A DNA stretch of 64,000 bases, from positions 691,501 to 755,500 of the forward strand of contig SDUX01000006.1 of assembly GCA_008729055.1 (NCBI GenBank). Direction: 5' to 3'. How positions within the stretch are numbered: the first letter of the stretch is position 1; each line of letters begins with the position of its first letter. The position numbers were made by a program, and so were the translations under genes. Positions 1 to 11,904 of this stretch are shown piece by piece. Source of the stretch: Pyropia haitanensis. Taxonomy: Eukaryota; Rhodophyta; Bangiophyceae; Bangiales; Bangiaceae. The notes beneath the pieces were generated by a model. It did no database searches and was not told where the DNA came from. It worked only from the letters and a program-made list of their open reading frames with translations.

Positions 1-1
1 C

Positions 2-610
2 GCCGCGGACGCGGCGGCGATTGACGGGCTGTACGACCTGTTCCTGGGCGCCCTGTCGGCGGCGGGGGACGTCTTTCAGCGGCACCCCCCCCCCGCCGAC
101 GTCGACGCGGCCGACGCGGCGGCCGCAACCGCCACGGCGGTTACCCCCCCCGCCTATACCGACGCCGCGTGTGGGGCGGTGCGGCTGGCCGCGGCGGCGG
201 CCATCCTCCGCCTCGCGCGGACGCCCCGCTTCCACGCGCGCCTCTCCCCCGCCGCGTACATGGCCGTCGCGGTGGGCGTCCAAGACGTGCTGCCCGACGT
301 CCGCGCGGGGGTGGCGGCCAAGATTGGCCGCGGCGTCGCCGCCAAGGGGCTCCCGTACCGCTGGGCGGCGGCGCTCGTCTTGGGCGCCGTCGACCCCGAC
401 GCGGCCAACGCGGCCGCGTTGCGGGCGGTGCTGGGGGGGTCGTCGCCCGCCGCCGGGCGGTGGCGATTGCCGCACGGGCGGCGGCGGTGGCGGCAGAGGG
501 GGGGGGGGGGAGGGGGGGGAGGGGGGGGGGGGGGGGGGATGGTCGCGTGCCGCTGGGGACCCCAGGGGGGGCTCCCGGGGATGGCAACGGCGACGGCAGT
601 GGCGGTGGCA

Positions 611-642
<32 letters not shown>

Positions 643-1256
643 GGCGGTGACGGCGGCGGTGGTGGCGGCACGCCGACGACGGCGGCGACGGCCGGGGCGT
701 CCCCCCCCCCCCCCCCACGCCCGACGACCGCCTCCTCCGCCTCCTCCCCGAATCCCTCCTCCCCGTCATTGTCTGGACGGTCGCCAACCACCCCGACGCG
801 GCCGCCGACGCGGCCGCCGGCTACGTCGACGCCGACCGCTACCTCCGCTACGCCCTCGACCGCCTCCTCGGCACGACCGACTACGCGGCGGTCGCCGAGT
901 GGCTCCTCTCCGCCGTTGCCATGGCCACCGACGCGGCCGAGGCGGCCGCCACCGCCGCGGCGGGCGTCGCCACCGACGACGCGGTCGGCTGCTCGACGGT
1001 GCGGCTGCGGGCGGTGGCGCGGCGGGGGATGGGCCTCTTGGCGCGCCTCCGCGCGGGGCGCGTGTGGGAGCTCGTCGACCTGCCGCCCGTGCCGCCGCTG
1101 CCGGCCGACCTGTTTGTCACGCCGTCGGCGGTGGACGCGCGGCGGCGGCGGCCGCGGCGGCCGTCGACGGGGGGGGGGGGGGGGGTGCACGCCATCGAGG
1201 ACTCGACGGGGGGGGACGACGCCGGGGGGGCGCTCCCCACCGCCACCGCCACCGCC

Positions 1257-1294
<38 letters not shown>

Positions 1295-1702
1295 CGTCCC
1301 AGGCACCGCCGTGGCGGCCACCACCCCAGACGCCGCCGCGACGCCGAGCGCCGCGACCGGCGCGTCCGCGCCACGCCGGGGTCTCCCCCCCCCCCCCCGG
1401 CGGCAGCGGCAGCCGCCGCCGCCCCTCCCCCCCCCCCCCCCCCCCCCGCCACCGCCGCGCCCGCCACAGCGGCGCGCCGCGCCGCCGCCGCGCCGCCGCC
1501 GCCGCGGGGCCCGTCGCGGCGGTCGCTCGAGGTGCTGGCGCGGGCGCTCGACCGGGACGAGCGGCGCGGCGACCTCGTCCGCGCGCGCGCCGCGGATGAG
1601 CGCCGCGCGGGGCGCGTCGCGGCCGCCGCGGGTGCCGCGGTGCGGGCGGCTGCTGGGGGGGGGGGGGGGGAAGCGCAGGGGGGGGGGGGGGGGAGGGCGT
1701 AG
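2..1702 (+). CDS. Pds5-like sister-chromatid cohesion factor, 3' part, frame-broken
   Basis: The 5' part lies left of the window. From nt 2 the frame reads a HEAT-type helical segment with VRLAAAAAILRLARTPRFH and a following stretch ending in WAAALVLGAVDPD, which matches the conserved Pds5 block (RLAAGSAMLKLAQ... in animals). After the poly-G tracts at about 498-538 the similarity resumes one frame over, at about 723-1130, with DDRLLRLLPESLLPVIVW and VANHPDA, equivalent to the Pds5 LLPEYVVPYMIHLLAHDP segment. The tail is low-complexity Pro/Gly/Ala with a helical piece at about 1510-1660 and a stop at 1700. Pds5 binds cohesin on chromosomes and regulates its loading, release and acetylation in the nucleus. 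The frame change looks like a run-length problem in the G tract rather than an intron, because no clean splice sites were seen. The exact C-terminus is uncertain. Confidence 0.65.
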
Positions 1703-2128
1703 GGACGTGGGGGGGGGGGGGGGGGGGGGGGGGGGGCGGCTCGTCGTACCGGCGGCTGCTTGAGGTGCTGGTCTTTTTTTTTTTTTTTTTTTTTTTTTTT
1801 TGTCGACGCGGCCGCCGCGGCCGCGGCGGTGTCGGCGTCGGCCAGCCCGACGCCGCGGTGGGGGTGATGGCCGCGGTTTGTACATAGCACCCGCCCCCAC
1901 CCCGCTCCTCCCCCCTCCCCCTCCCAACTCCCAAAAAACGCCGCCGCGGCCGCTGTCAAGGGAACACGCCACCCACGGCCGTCGCCGCCGCTGGCATGGC
2001 ACCGTTCGTCGTGCTCCCCCCCCCCCAACCCCCCCCCTCCCTGGCCAGCCGACCAGCGACCGACCCGCCAGCGGAAGCAGGGGGGGAGGGAGGCAGAGGC
2101 GCACGGGCGGGCGCGCGCGACGGCGGGG
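1703..2128. other. Convergent intergenic spacer
   Basis: This short gap lies between the ends of the Pds5-like gene and the glycosyltransferase/sulfotransferase gene. Apart from the homopolymers it is C-rich and shows no gene. It must hold both 3' ends, but no clear polyadenylation signal was found. Confidence 0.5.
1709..1801. repeat. Paired homopolymers: G28 and T28
   Basis: A run of 28 G at 1709-1736 is followed 37 bases later by a run of 28 T at 1774-1801. They lie just past the last stop of the Pds5-like frame. They are the longest pure runs at this end of the window and their lengths should be treated as approximate. Confidence 0.8.
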
Positions 2129-4380
2129 CTACTCGGGGTACGCAAACCCGTCGACCCGCCGCAGGTGTACCATCCCCGTCGGCACCGCAATGCCCGCCGC
2201 CGCACAGCGCGCGAGGTAGCGGTCGGTCGCGGCGGCGGCGGCCGCAAGCGGGAGGGCGCCACGCTGGCGGTGGTGCGCCCCTCCCGCCCCGCCCGCCGCC
2301 GCGTACTTGTCCACCCGTACCCCCGCCACCGCCGCCGTCGCGGCGGTGGGCGTCAGGCCGAGGCGCCGCACCAGCGCCGTCGCGCCGGGTGCGGCGTAGA
2401 GCTCCTCGGCGCGGGCGTCGGTGAAGCGGACACCGCGGGTGCGGGCGTAGCGCGCCGTGACGGCGCGGCCGACCGCCTCGGCGTTGATGGCGTACGAGAG
2501 GAGGGCGTCGAGGGCGGCCGCCTGGCGGCGATCACTGCCGTCGACGGTGGACGCGGCGGCGGCGGCGGTGGGGGCGGCGGCCGGTGGCGCCCGCACCAGC
2601 GCGTTGACGCCGTCGCCCGTCTCCATCCACGTCGTCCCGTCGCGGGACGTAAAGTAGCCCGTCTCGTAGAGGCTCTTGACCACCGCCGGCAGGTACTTGC
2701 GGACGTGTAGCACGTCCACGTCGTAGCCGCCGTCGCCGGCGAGGCCGTCGAGGACGACATCCCAGAACCACGCCTTGAAGTTGGGGTTGGTCTCTGCGTA
2801 CAGCACCGGCTGCCAGACGAGGCAGGTGCCGCCAGCGCCGGCCGTGGCAGCGCGACTGCCGACGGCATCCCCCGCAGCCCCGGCGTTACGAGCACCCACG
2901 CCCACCACAGTGAGGGAAAACAGGTGGGGCTGCTCGCCACCGCCACAGCCGCCGGCGGTTGGAACCGCCGTTGCTGCCGCTCCTGGCGTCCGCTCCGCTA
3001 CACCCCCGCCCCCCGGTGCCAGCGCAGCCGATACCGCCCCCGCCAGCGCGGCGCGGATCATGGGCAGCTTGATGTCCCGCCGCGACGCGTACGAGTCGGC
3101 CAGCCGCACCCGCTGCATGGGCAGCCCGCCCCCCCCCGAGCACGCGCCCGCCGGGCAGGGGGGCTCGTGCAGCGCCACCCGCACGCCGCCGACGGTGCCG
3201 AAGAGCCCCGCCAGGTAGCGGGAGCCCGACCGCCCACAGTTGAGCGAAAAGAGCAGCCGCGCGACGGGTGGGAGGGGGGCGGGGGCGGGGCCGGCGCCCG
3301 CGCGCGCGGCCCGACCCCGCCGCTGGTGGCGGTTCTCCGCCTCCACCACCCCCAGCACCGCCTGCCAATCGACGGGCGTCGTTGCCGAGGCGTTCGCCGG
3401 CCGCAGGGCTGTGGCGAGTGCCGCTGCGCCGGCCAGAGACAGGAGCGCGTCCACATGGACGGTCAGGAGCGTGTGGGGGAGCTCACCGACGCGGCGGCCG
3501 GGGACCACCGGTCGCGAGAGAGCGTCGCAATGGCCGCCGCCCGCTCGTCTAACGGCAAGCTGTCGTCATCGGCAGGCAGGTCGGTGGCGGGCACATAGGG
3601 GGCAACCCCGCCGCCCACCCCGTCCCCCCGACCCGTTGACAGCACCAAGTACACGACATGGACGTCAGCCAGCTCCCGCGCCAGCACATCCGACAGCTCA
3701 CACGCCAGCCGCCCGACGGGCGGCGCCACGTAGGTCAAGCCGGGTGGGCCGCCACCGCCGGCGGCAGGTACCCCCGGCGCCCGCAGGGCCGGCTCCACCG
3801 CCGACCGTCGCGCCTCGTACGACAACTCGTCGGGCATACCCCCTGCACCACAAGCGGCCAACGCGGCCGCCGCCGGTGACGGCAGTACCACCGGGGAGCC
3901 GCCCATCGCGCGCAGCAGCCGGCCCACGTACGCCCGTACAGCCGGCAATGCAGCGGCCACCACCACCAGCGTTGGCGGCTGCGGCTCGCCGCGCCGCCGC
4001 CGACGGGGCACGTAGTGCAGCAAGCTGGGCGGCATGGTCAGGGTGGGTGGCGGTGGGGACGCCCGACCGCCGCCGGCGTTGGCCGTCCCCACTCCCCCCG
4101 CGCCGGCAGCATCGCCGAGTGCCTCCGCCGCGGCGGACGCGGCAGCCAAAACAGCGTCCCCCTCCGCAGCCACATCCACGGAAGGCGCCTCCAGCGCCGA
4201 CCGCAGCGCGGCCACATCCACCCGCGACAGCGCCGGAAAGGCGTCGAGCGCCGCCGCCGACAGCCCCGCTGTCCACGCCACCACCTCCCGCGCGCGCCAC
4301 GTATCCACCACATCGTACACGGACGGCGCCCACAGCGGGTAGGCCGCCACCGACGCCGCCGCGATGGGGCGGGTGACGAT

Positions 4381-4421
<41 letters not shown>

Positions 4422-5723
4422 TCCCACCCCCAAACAGCGCGTCAATCATCTTGCCGCGCGACACCGCCGCCGACGCGTTGTGCCGCACGGCGAGCGCCTC
4501 GTACCAGGCAGCCTTGAGCAGCACGTTTTCCAGGTTGAGGAACCGCAGCTCCACCACCCCGCACCGGCCGTCGGGGGCGGCCCGCGCGGCGGCTTGCCGC
4601 GCCGACGGTGGGGGGGGGTGGTACGCCGGGGGGGGGGGCACAGCGACCGCGGGCACCGCAGGGAGTGGATCGTGGCGGGCCGGGCGCCGCCGCCGCCGGC
4701 ACCGCCGCCGCTGCCGCCGCCGCCGCCAGCCGGCCCGACTGCGCCGGCCGACAGCTGCCGCGACAGCGACGACGCGACGCCATACGAGACGGCCCCGTCG
4801 TCGGCAAACACCACCACCTGCCGGCGGGTGAGAAAGTTCATGTCTGGGTCATCGGGCCGGACGCGCGCCACGGCCGCCGACCGCCACGCCTCGGTCCACG
4901 GCAGCGCGAGCCACCCCCCCGGCCGCAGCGCCGCGATGCGCCGGCGCAGGCTGCCGTCCGCGGCGCAGCCGTGCGCCAACACCTCGTCGTAATCGAGGAG
5001 CACAAAGTGGGTGCCGCCGACGCGGCGGCCCGCGGAGAGGAGGGCAGACCGGTCGCGGAGCTCCTCCCGCACCCAGCCGCCCGCCTTGGTCAGCACCGCC
5101 TCCACGCCGAGGCGCCCGCCGTGGGCGGCGAGGAACGCCACCGACGCGTCGCTGCTGACATCGTCGAGGAGCACCACCGAGTCTACCACCGACGACAGGG
5201 CGGAGAGGAAAAAGGGGAGCGCGCGGAGGGCGTTGCGGGCCTCGACGAGGCCCACAATTTTCTTCGCGCGCGGGGGGGAGGCGGGCCTCCCCGCCGCCAC
5301 CGCGTCGGCCGCATCGGGAAGGGGCGGGTGACGAGCCGCCGCCGCGGCCGGGGATAGCAGGCGGTGGGCGAGCACATCAGGAAAGCCGGGCAGCGGCACG
5401 CCCGCCGGCAGCGGCGACCGCCCGACCAGGAGCGGCCGCCCCCCCCCCCCCCCCCCCACCCCTCGCCGCCCCCCCCAAACGAAACGGGCAGACCCCGGCT
5501 GGTCTGCCGCGCCGGCCACCGCGGCGCGCCAAGCCGCCCACGCCCCCACGGCGGCGCCCGCCGTTATCACCGCCGCGGCGGCCGCGGCGAGCAGCGGGTG
5601 ACCCCGCGCGGCGCGGCGGAGGCGGGCGCCCCAGCGGGGGCTCCCGGGCTTGGCCGCCTCCACATCGTCGTCGGCGCTGCTGTCGGCGGCGGGGGGACCA
5701 CTGGGTCGCCGCCGCCGCTGCAT
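2129..5723 (-). CDS. Type II membrane glycosyltransferase-like/sulfotransferase-like protein, in three frame segments
   Basis: The ATG is at 5723. Residues about 42-70 form a signal anchor after a basic stretch (a Golgi type II layout). Residues about 154-300 look like a GT-A glycosyltransferase: RNALRALPFFLSAL, then VVLLDDVSSDAS, then HFVLLDYDEVLA with a DxD-like acidic motif. At about 4607-4640 two G-runs force a frame change, after which ELRFLNLENVLLKAAWYEA continues the domain. Near 3490 the second frame ends. The third frame (about 3363 to 2129) holds LLFSLNCGRSGSRYLAGLF, a typical 5'-phosphosulfate-binding loop of PAPS sulfotransferases, and later RKYLPAVVKSLYETGYF. A 125-nt intron with donor GTGAGC and acceptor TTGGCAG would join frames two and three in phase, but its donor is unlike the other introns here. 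A two-gene arrangement is possible. A role in building sulfated galactans is inference. Upstream is the promoter shared with VTE6. Confidence 0.6.
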
Positions 5724-6237
5724 GCCATCGCTGGCCGTCGCGCGCCGTGTCGAGAGGGTGGGCAGCGCAGGTGGAGAGGGAGGGAGACGGAAGGTGCACT
5801 TTAGCTGCGAGCGAGTGTCAGGTTTGTGGGGGGCGGGGAGGCAGGTTGGTGTTGGGCGTGAGTACAGGGCTGTGAATTATGAGATGATTTCGATAAAGTG
5901 CTTGATAGCGTTCAAGCTTGTGGCTCGTGGGCTTTCATTCGCAATGACTGTATCGTGTGGAGATCCCTGCGCCTCTCATTGGCTCGATCACCGCTGTGTT
6001 ATCGATCGACGTTGCAGATTCGTGCGTGCTCATTGGGTGGGGCCAACGCGTTGCCCCAACGGCCGTGGCGGTCCCCGCCGGCAGTCGCCACGTAGCCAGC
6101 CACCTTTCCAGCACGGACCGCCCGTCACCGTGGTGGCCACCGGCGACTCCCGCTCGCTCGTGCCGCACGCGGCCGTTGTTGTCGCCCGCCCTTCCCCACT
6201 CCCCTCCTCTCCTTCCTGTCCGCGTGGGCGTGTGTCC
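5724..6237. promoter_or_regulatory. Shared upstream region between glycosyltransferase/sulfotransferase and VTE6
   Basis: The 514-bp gap separates two divergent start codons. It contains an AT-richer island at about 5870-6010 and two ATTGG (inverted CCAAT) elements near 5980 and 6030. Both genes must be driven from here. No TATA box was identified with confidence. Confidence 0.5.
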
Positions 6238-8152
6238 ATGGCCTGCCGACCCACTCCCGCCGCCGCGTGTGCGTGGGTGACCGCCCCCGCTGCCGCCGCC
6301 GCCGCCGCCGCCGCCGCCGCCCCAGCCCAGCCGCGGGGGGTGGTGGCCCGGCGGCCGCGCCTGCCGCCGCCGCCGCCCGCCCGCCGGGCCCCCCGCCGCG
6401 GCCGCTGCACCCCAGCCGCCGCTGACGTGGCGCGCTCCTCCTTTCTCGGTCACCCCGCGGGTGGCCGCTCCGCCGCTGCTGCTGCCGCCGCCGCTGCCGC
6501 CGCGGGTGCCGCCGCGGACGCGGCTGCCGCGGCCGGCCGGCGCGGCGGCGGGGCCGCCGGTGGCGCCGCCAACCCCCCCGGCCGCCCTCCCCCCCGCACG
6601 TGCGTGACGATGGGCGTCCCCCTGCCGGTCATCCCCCCCCTGGTCCTCCAAGCCGCCGCCGTCAATGGCGGCCTCATCGCCGCCGCGGCGGTGACGCGGC
6701 AGCACGCGCTGACGCCGGCGGGCGTGCGGCACGCGGCGGCCCTCGGGCTGCTCCTCTGGTCGGCCATGGGCGCGCCCGGCTGGGGCGTGTGCGTCGCGTT
6801 TTTGGTCGGCGGCACCGCCCTGACGCGGGTGGGGCGGGCGGCCAAGGAGGCGGCGGGCATCGCGGAGGGGCGCGGCGGCCGCCGCGGGCCGGAGAACGTG
6901 TGGGGGGCGGGCGCCGCGGGCGCGATATGTGCGGTGGGGATGCTGGTGGTGGGGGGGGCGGGGGGGGCGCGGGGGGGGGGGTGGGTGCTGCAAGTACGTT
7001 TTGGGGGGGGGAGGTTGTCGCTGGGAGGTGGGGGGGGGGGGGGGGGAGCGGCGAGGGTGGCGGAGAGGGTGGAGTGCGGGTGCTGGCGTTGTCTGGCTGG
7101 AGCGGTGCGGGGTGACAGGCGGCGTTGGGGTGTGACTGGCGTGGGTGACCGGGGCGCACTGGGCACCGTGTGGTAGACCCCGTAGCCAGCTGACGGGGTG
7201 CTTGCCGGCCGTGTCGATGGGCTGTCGGCTGAGCGTCGCTGGGTTTCTTTCTGACAAGCGTGCTCCTGGTGGTTGACACGGCGTCGCTCGAATGTTGTGT
7301 GCTTGCCCCTGTTTGTGGACCGCTCGCTGCCCCCCGACAGGTGCTGCGCCTCGCGTACGTCTCGTCCATGGCGACCAAGATGTCCGACACGGCGGCGTCG
7401 GAGGTTGGCAAGGTCTACGGCAAGACCGCCTACCTGGTGACGACGCTCGCGGTGGTGCCCCGCGGCACCGAGGGCGCCGTGTCGGTGGAAGGCACCGCCG
7501 CGGGGGTGGTGGCGTCGGTGGCCATGGGCGCCCTCGCCGTGGCGGTGGGGCTTATTCCCCCGTCGGGGGTGGCCGTCGTGGCGGTGGCGGCCGCGGTGGC
7601 CACCACCGTCGAGTCCATTATCGGCGCTACGGTGCAGGAGGAGGTACGTGCTCGTGGGGGTGACTGGGTGGGTCGAGGGTGGGGGGGTGAGCGGAGGGTG
7701 GGGGGGGTGAGCGGAGGGTGGGGGGGGTGAGCGGAGGGTGGGGGGGGGGAGACGTGCGGTGCATACGGGGGCGCCGGCCTGTGCCCGAGGCGAGGATGCA
7801 GGGGATATGGGAGGGCATCGGTCGGTCGGGTGTACCCACCCGAGGCCGTTGACCCCAAGGCCGTGGGCCCGCCTGTCGCTACTCTCCCACAATCGCGGCT
7901 TGCGGCCGTGCGCTGCGCTCAATGACGGCTGTCTCACACGCCCCACCACTGGCTCGTGTTTTCTGCCTGGCCCCCGCCTCATCCCCTGCGCGCGTGCCCC
8001 CGCGCCGTTCCCCCGCGCCTCCTTCCCTGGACTTTCGGGCGCTCGACGGGCAGTGGGGCATGAGCAACGAATTTGTCAACTTCCTCAACACGTCCATTGG
8101 TGCGGCGGTGGCGGCGGCCATTGCCGTTGCCGTCCGCTGCTGCATGCTGTGA
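6238..8152 (+). CDS. VTE6: Phytyl-phosphate kinase family protein (DUF92/TMEM19), plastid-type, three exons
   Basis: DUF92 proteins are integral membrane proteins. Plant VTE6 phosphorylates phytyl-phosphate in the plastid envelope, salvaging phytol from chlorophyll for tocopherol synthesis. Exons are 6238-6993, 7341-7643 and 8054-8152. The introns (6994-7340 and 7644-8053) both start GTACGT and end in CAG, and the joined product has 385 residues. The Ala/Pro/Arg-rich first 120 residues suit a transit peptide. Family blocks follow in order: LTPAGVRHAAALGLLLW, GTALTRVGRAAKEAAGIAE, RGGRRGPENVWG, then DTAASEVGKVYGKTAYLVTT, PRGTEGAVSVEGT, SIIGATVQ, and in exon 3 MSNEFVNFLNTSIGAA. Their complete order argues for an intact gene. 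TMEM19 is the non-plant relative, and the plastid role is inferred from the leader and lineage. Confidence 0.85.
7681..7740 (+). repeat. Three tandem copies of a 20-bp unit in VTE6 intron 2
   Basis: The unit GGGGGGGTGAGCGGAGGGTG occurs three times without change and is followed by a partial copy. Each unit contains GTGAGC, a possible decoy splice donor, 40 to 100 nt after the true GTACGT donor. Confidence 0.85.
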
Positions 8153-10614
8153 GGTGGGCTTGGCTGGGACGGGGGGCGAGGCTGTGGGGGGGAAGGAAGG
8201 GGGGACGGTGGTCACGGCGCTGGCGACTGTCTGGTGGGAAGGAGGACGGGAGGGGAGGTGACGGGGGGTAGCGGGGTGCAATCGCAGGACTCTGCGCTGG
8301 AGTGGGAAGGGGTGACTGCTGCCGTGGGGACGACTGTTGTGGGAGCGGGGGGGGGAGGGGCAGCGGAAACAGACTGCAGGCGAAATTGTCTCTGGTAGCG
8401 ACAGATATCCTCCTGTCATCTGACTGTCCTCACCCACGGCCAGCCACCACAGCCTGATATAGACCAATCGAGGGTCATCGAACGCTCTGCGACGGTTGTT
8501 TTTCGATCTTCACTGTGCTGAAACTACACTCAAGCGCAGAGCTGATAAGTTACACAGTTAAGTACACCAAACTGCATGCTACATTACACCTCCATCACTG
8601 CTAGTGGGGCCACGTAAGGCAACTGAGCGGCACCAGTGGCCCGCTACGTCTCCGACACCACCCGCGCTCCGTGGACGGGTGACGGACGGGGATGCCGAAG
8701 TGTGCGACGATCATCGTCGTAGCTTGTCGTGATGCCATGCAACGCCGCGACCGCCGCTGGTGTTCTTGGGGAGGGCGTCGAAGGGAGACCACGGCCGTCA
8801 GCCCGCCCCACCACCAGGCACCCCCTGACGACGCGCTCACCCGCCCCCCGAGGTGGACGCTCGACCGCGTCGAGGACAGGGCGGATCATAGCGGGGGGGT
8901 GGCTAGCTGCGCGGCCGCGGAGAGGTGTGAGGGACAGGCGGAGGGGGTGCCGACAGACCACTGTGCGGCACCCGCGCGGCGGCCCGTCCAGTCTCCCCAC
9001 TCCCGCGCGGGTAGGGACGCCACTCCTCGTCGGCCAGCGGTGCCACGATGACGACGGGCGGTGCGGACCCCGTCCTCCTCTGCCGCGCCATCTCCGTCAG
9101 AAACAGTGAGCGGTCGGCGCTGCAGCAAAGGGGCGGCGTCGCCCGTTTGGGCGCGCCCCCCGGTGCGCGAGTCGACGGCCGCCGGACGGAGGACTCCTGG
9201 CAGCACCTCCCCGACAGTTGACGCGGCCACCGCGCTACATACGCCGCCGCAACCGCGGTGTGTCGCCGACGGACGCGGCTACGGGAGCGGCAGCGGCGGG
9301 GTGGTGCGGGCGGGGCCCCCGCGAGCGGTGCTGCTGCACCACACTCCGCTGCCAAGCTCTGGGGATGCTGCTCGAGGACAACGTCGGCTGGTCACCACGG
9401 CGGCCCGCGCGGTGCGGAGCGGGTGCCACAGTGGGGGCGCCCCCCGCCCTGGCCACAACAGCGTGCGCCTGGGCCTGACGAAGACCCCCGCTGTCGCGAC
9501 GAGGGGGGGGAGGAGAGCGAGGCTCGCTGCGTGCCTCTGAGTGGCAGCCGTATGGTGCGCTGCTGTCCGTCTGTGCGGGGCGCGGCACCCGGGGATCGGC
9601 GGACGTCAGCCAGCAATGCTCCGCGCAGGGCCACCACACCCCCCAGTCCATCCTGTCCCTCGCTCTCTGCCTCCCTCCTCCCGAACCTCGGGTCACCGCG
9701 TCACCCAAAAACGAGCCGGTGCCACGCTTCAAGGCGGTTCGCGGCGCCCGCCAGGGCCAAACCCCGTCATTGACGGAGCGGAGGGAGAGCGGGACCACCG
9801 CCGAGTGACAGCCACCGTCTGCCGCCCGCCGGTGGGACCCCGTCCTCGTCGCCCGCCGCGATGGGCCACCCACTGTCGACCGCAGCGGCGGTGGAAGAAG
9901 AAAATAGAAAACAGGGCGGGGGGGGCGGCTGAGACAGGGAGCGGGTGGGGGGAGTGGGACGCCGGGTGACGTCGTCGCCGCCTCGCCGCCGGCTGGCTGG
10001 CCTTGGGGTGGCTGCGTGTGTGCGTGGCCGCCCTCTGGGCCACCGCCCGGGGGGGTGCCACCGACGGGAGGGGGTGCCGCCGCTGGTGTGGCCAGGCTCT
10101 CCGCCCACCCCTCACACCTCCATTACTCTGCCAGCCGCGCGAGCCTGGAACTGGCTCCATTCCTCCGTAGGGGGCCGGTGGCACCCGTAGCGGCGACCAC
10201 CTCTACCAGCGCCGCCCGCCAGTTCCCCCGTCTGCGCGGTCACCGTCCCTCTACTCCATACGTCGGCGGTCGTGGTCGGGAGCCCCCCCGCCGCTGCCGT
10301 CGGCTCTTTCTTCACCGCTGTGCGGCACTGGCGGTGGCACGCCGGCGGCACCCACTCGTCGGCGCGACGCGTATGAGAGCCTCCGCCGGAGGGCTGCGGG
10401 ACTGGCTGGTCTTTGCCAACACTCACGCCCGCGTAGGCTGAGAGCCGTGGTGTCTCCTCTTGCTGCGCTGCTGCCAACTAGTCATCGTTTTGGACTGGCG
10501 CGGTGCGCACTGGACCAGGCCTGCTTGCTCACCGGTGGGTTTAACACCGCGGTGCGAGGTGTGTGCAGACGCGGCGTCCCTCTCGACACCCACTCCCCCC
10601 CTTTCCCCTTTCCC
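8153..10614. other. Intergenic region without a supported gene
   Basis: The 2.46-kb region has an AT-richer segment at about 8390-8600, probably holding the VTE6 3' end. It is then GC-rich with many overlapping open frames on both strands. None shows a recognisable domain, a plausible leader, or splice sites of the GTACGY type. The last few hundred bases must hold the promoter of the zinc-finger gene. Confidence 0.5.
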
Positions 10615-11465
10615 ATGGACGCTCTTTCCATGGAGCTGATGGAGCAGGCCGCCGTCTTCACGGCCGACGCGGCCGCCGAGGCGGTCGAAATTGAAGGCCT
10701 CCCCGTAGAGGGCGGCTTGTTGGTGTCCCCCTTTTCTCTCACTGGCGGTGGGGTGCCGCCCCATGGTTGCACCACCACCTCCACCATCGACGTCAAGCCG
10801 GTCATCGACGCCGCCCCCGCCGCCGCCACCGCGGCCATGGCCATCCCTTGGACGATGCCGGTGCTTGCCCCCCGCGGGCCAGCCCCCTCCCCCCCGCCCC
10901 CCCCCCCACCTTCCCCCGCCCCCACTTCCCACCCCTTTGCGTGCACCTCCCCCGGCTGCGCCCGCACCTTTGCCAAGCGCTCCAACCTCACCGCCCACAG
11001 CCGCCTCCACTCCAACGCCCGCCCCTACCCCTGCCCCGTGCCCGGCTGCGACAAGCGCTTCCGCTGGATGTCCGCGCTCGCGCCACACACGCGGATGCAC
11101 GCGCGCGCGGCGGCCGCGGCGGTGCCGCGGAGCCCTGCGCAGCTCGACGCGGCGCGCGTGTACGCGTGTGGGGTGTGCGGGCGCCGGTTTGCGCGGCGGA
11201 CGTCGGTGACCAACCACGAGCGGAGCCACGCGAACGTGCGGAGCGCGGTGAACCGGCGGCGACGGCGGCGGGCGGAGATGGGGGGGCAGGGGGGCATGGG
11301 GGGCAGCGCCACCAGCAGCGATGGGGGAAGCGCGTTGCATGCGCCGGTGCCGGCCGCCGTGGCGCCATGGACGATGGCCCCATACGGCACCGCCGTCGAC
11401 GGTGCCGCAGCGGCGGAAGCCGCGGCAGCGGCCGCTGCTGCCATGCCGCCGCCGCCGCCACCGCC

Positions 11466-11496
<31 letters not shown>

Positions 11497-11904
11497 CCGC
11501 CACGCCCACCCTCCCGACAGGCCCACCGCGGCTGGCCGGTCGCCGCGCTGTTGCTGCCCGCCCTCGCCGCCGAACCGCCCGCCTCGCCCGGCTCGACGAT
11601 TTCCCCGTGGCTGGTCGCCAGCGGGCACACAGGAGGGGCCGAAGGGGGCGGGGATGGTGCCGCGCCGCGGTCGCCCCGCGCGGGCGCGGTGGCGCCGGTC
11701 GCCCCAGCCGGCGCGGGCGAGTACGCGCGGGTGGACGCGGCCGCGTACGTGGACAGGGTCGGGGCGACCGCGTGGACGCGGTCCGACGTGGGCGGCTACG
11801 CGCGTGGGATGGACGAGGCCGCGTACGCGCGGGCCGATGTGGCGTGCCTGGCGGGGGGGGACGAGGTGATGGAGCGCACCTTACAGGAGCTGTTTGAGCT
11901 GTGA
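10615..11904 (+). CDS. C2H2 zinc-finger protein, three fingers
   Basis: The protein has 429 residues from the ATG at 10615, chosen because it directly follows a pyrimidine-rich leader. Three fingers lie in a block near residues 105-205. The first two are of the C-x4-C type found in TFIIIA/GLI-like proteins (FACTSPGCARTFAKRSNLTAH and YPCPVPGCDKRFRWMSALA), each with the H-x3-H pair. The third, after a 30-residue linker, is C-x2-C (YACGVCGRRFARRTSVTNH). A basic stretch follows (RRRRRR), probably a nuclear signal. Flanks are Ala/Pro/Gly-rich, with polyproline at about 11445-11510. The C-terminus has acidic and Tyr-containing repeats (EYARVDAAAY, GYARGMDEAAYARADVA). It is probably a sequence-specific transcription regulator. 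Targets are unknown. Confidence 0.8.

Noticed and set aside
1774..1801. T28 as the poly(A) tail of a retrocopy on the minus strand
   Set aside because: No gene-like body or target-site duplication was found next to it. It is more simply another homopolymer.
8600..9900. Several 100-200-codon frames on both strands
   Set aside because: Composition is driven by GC content, they overlap each other, and none has a recognisable motif.
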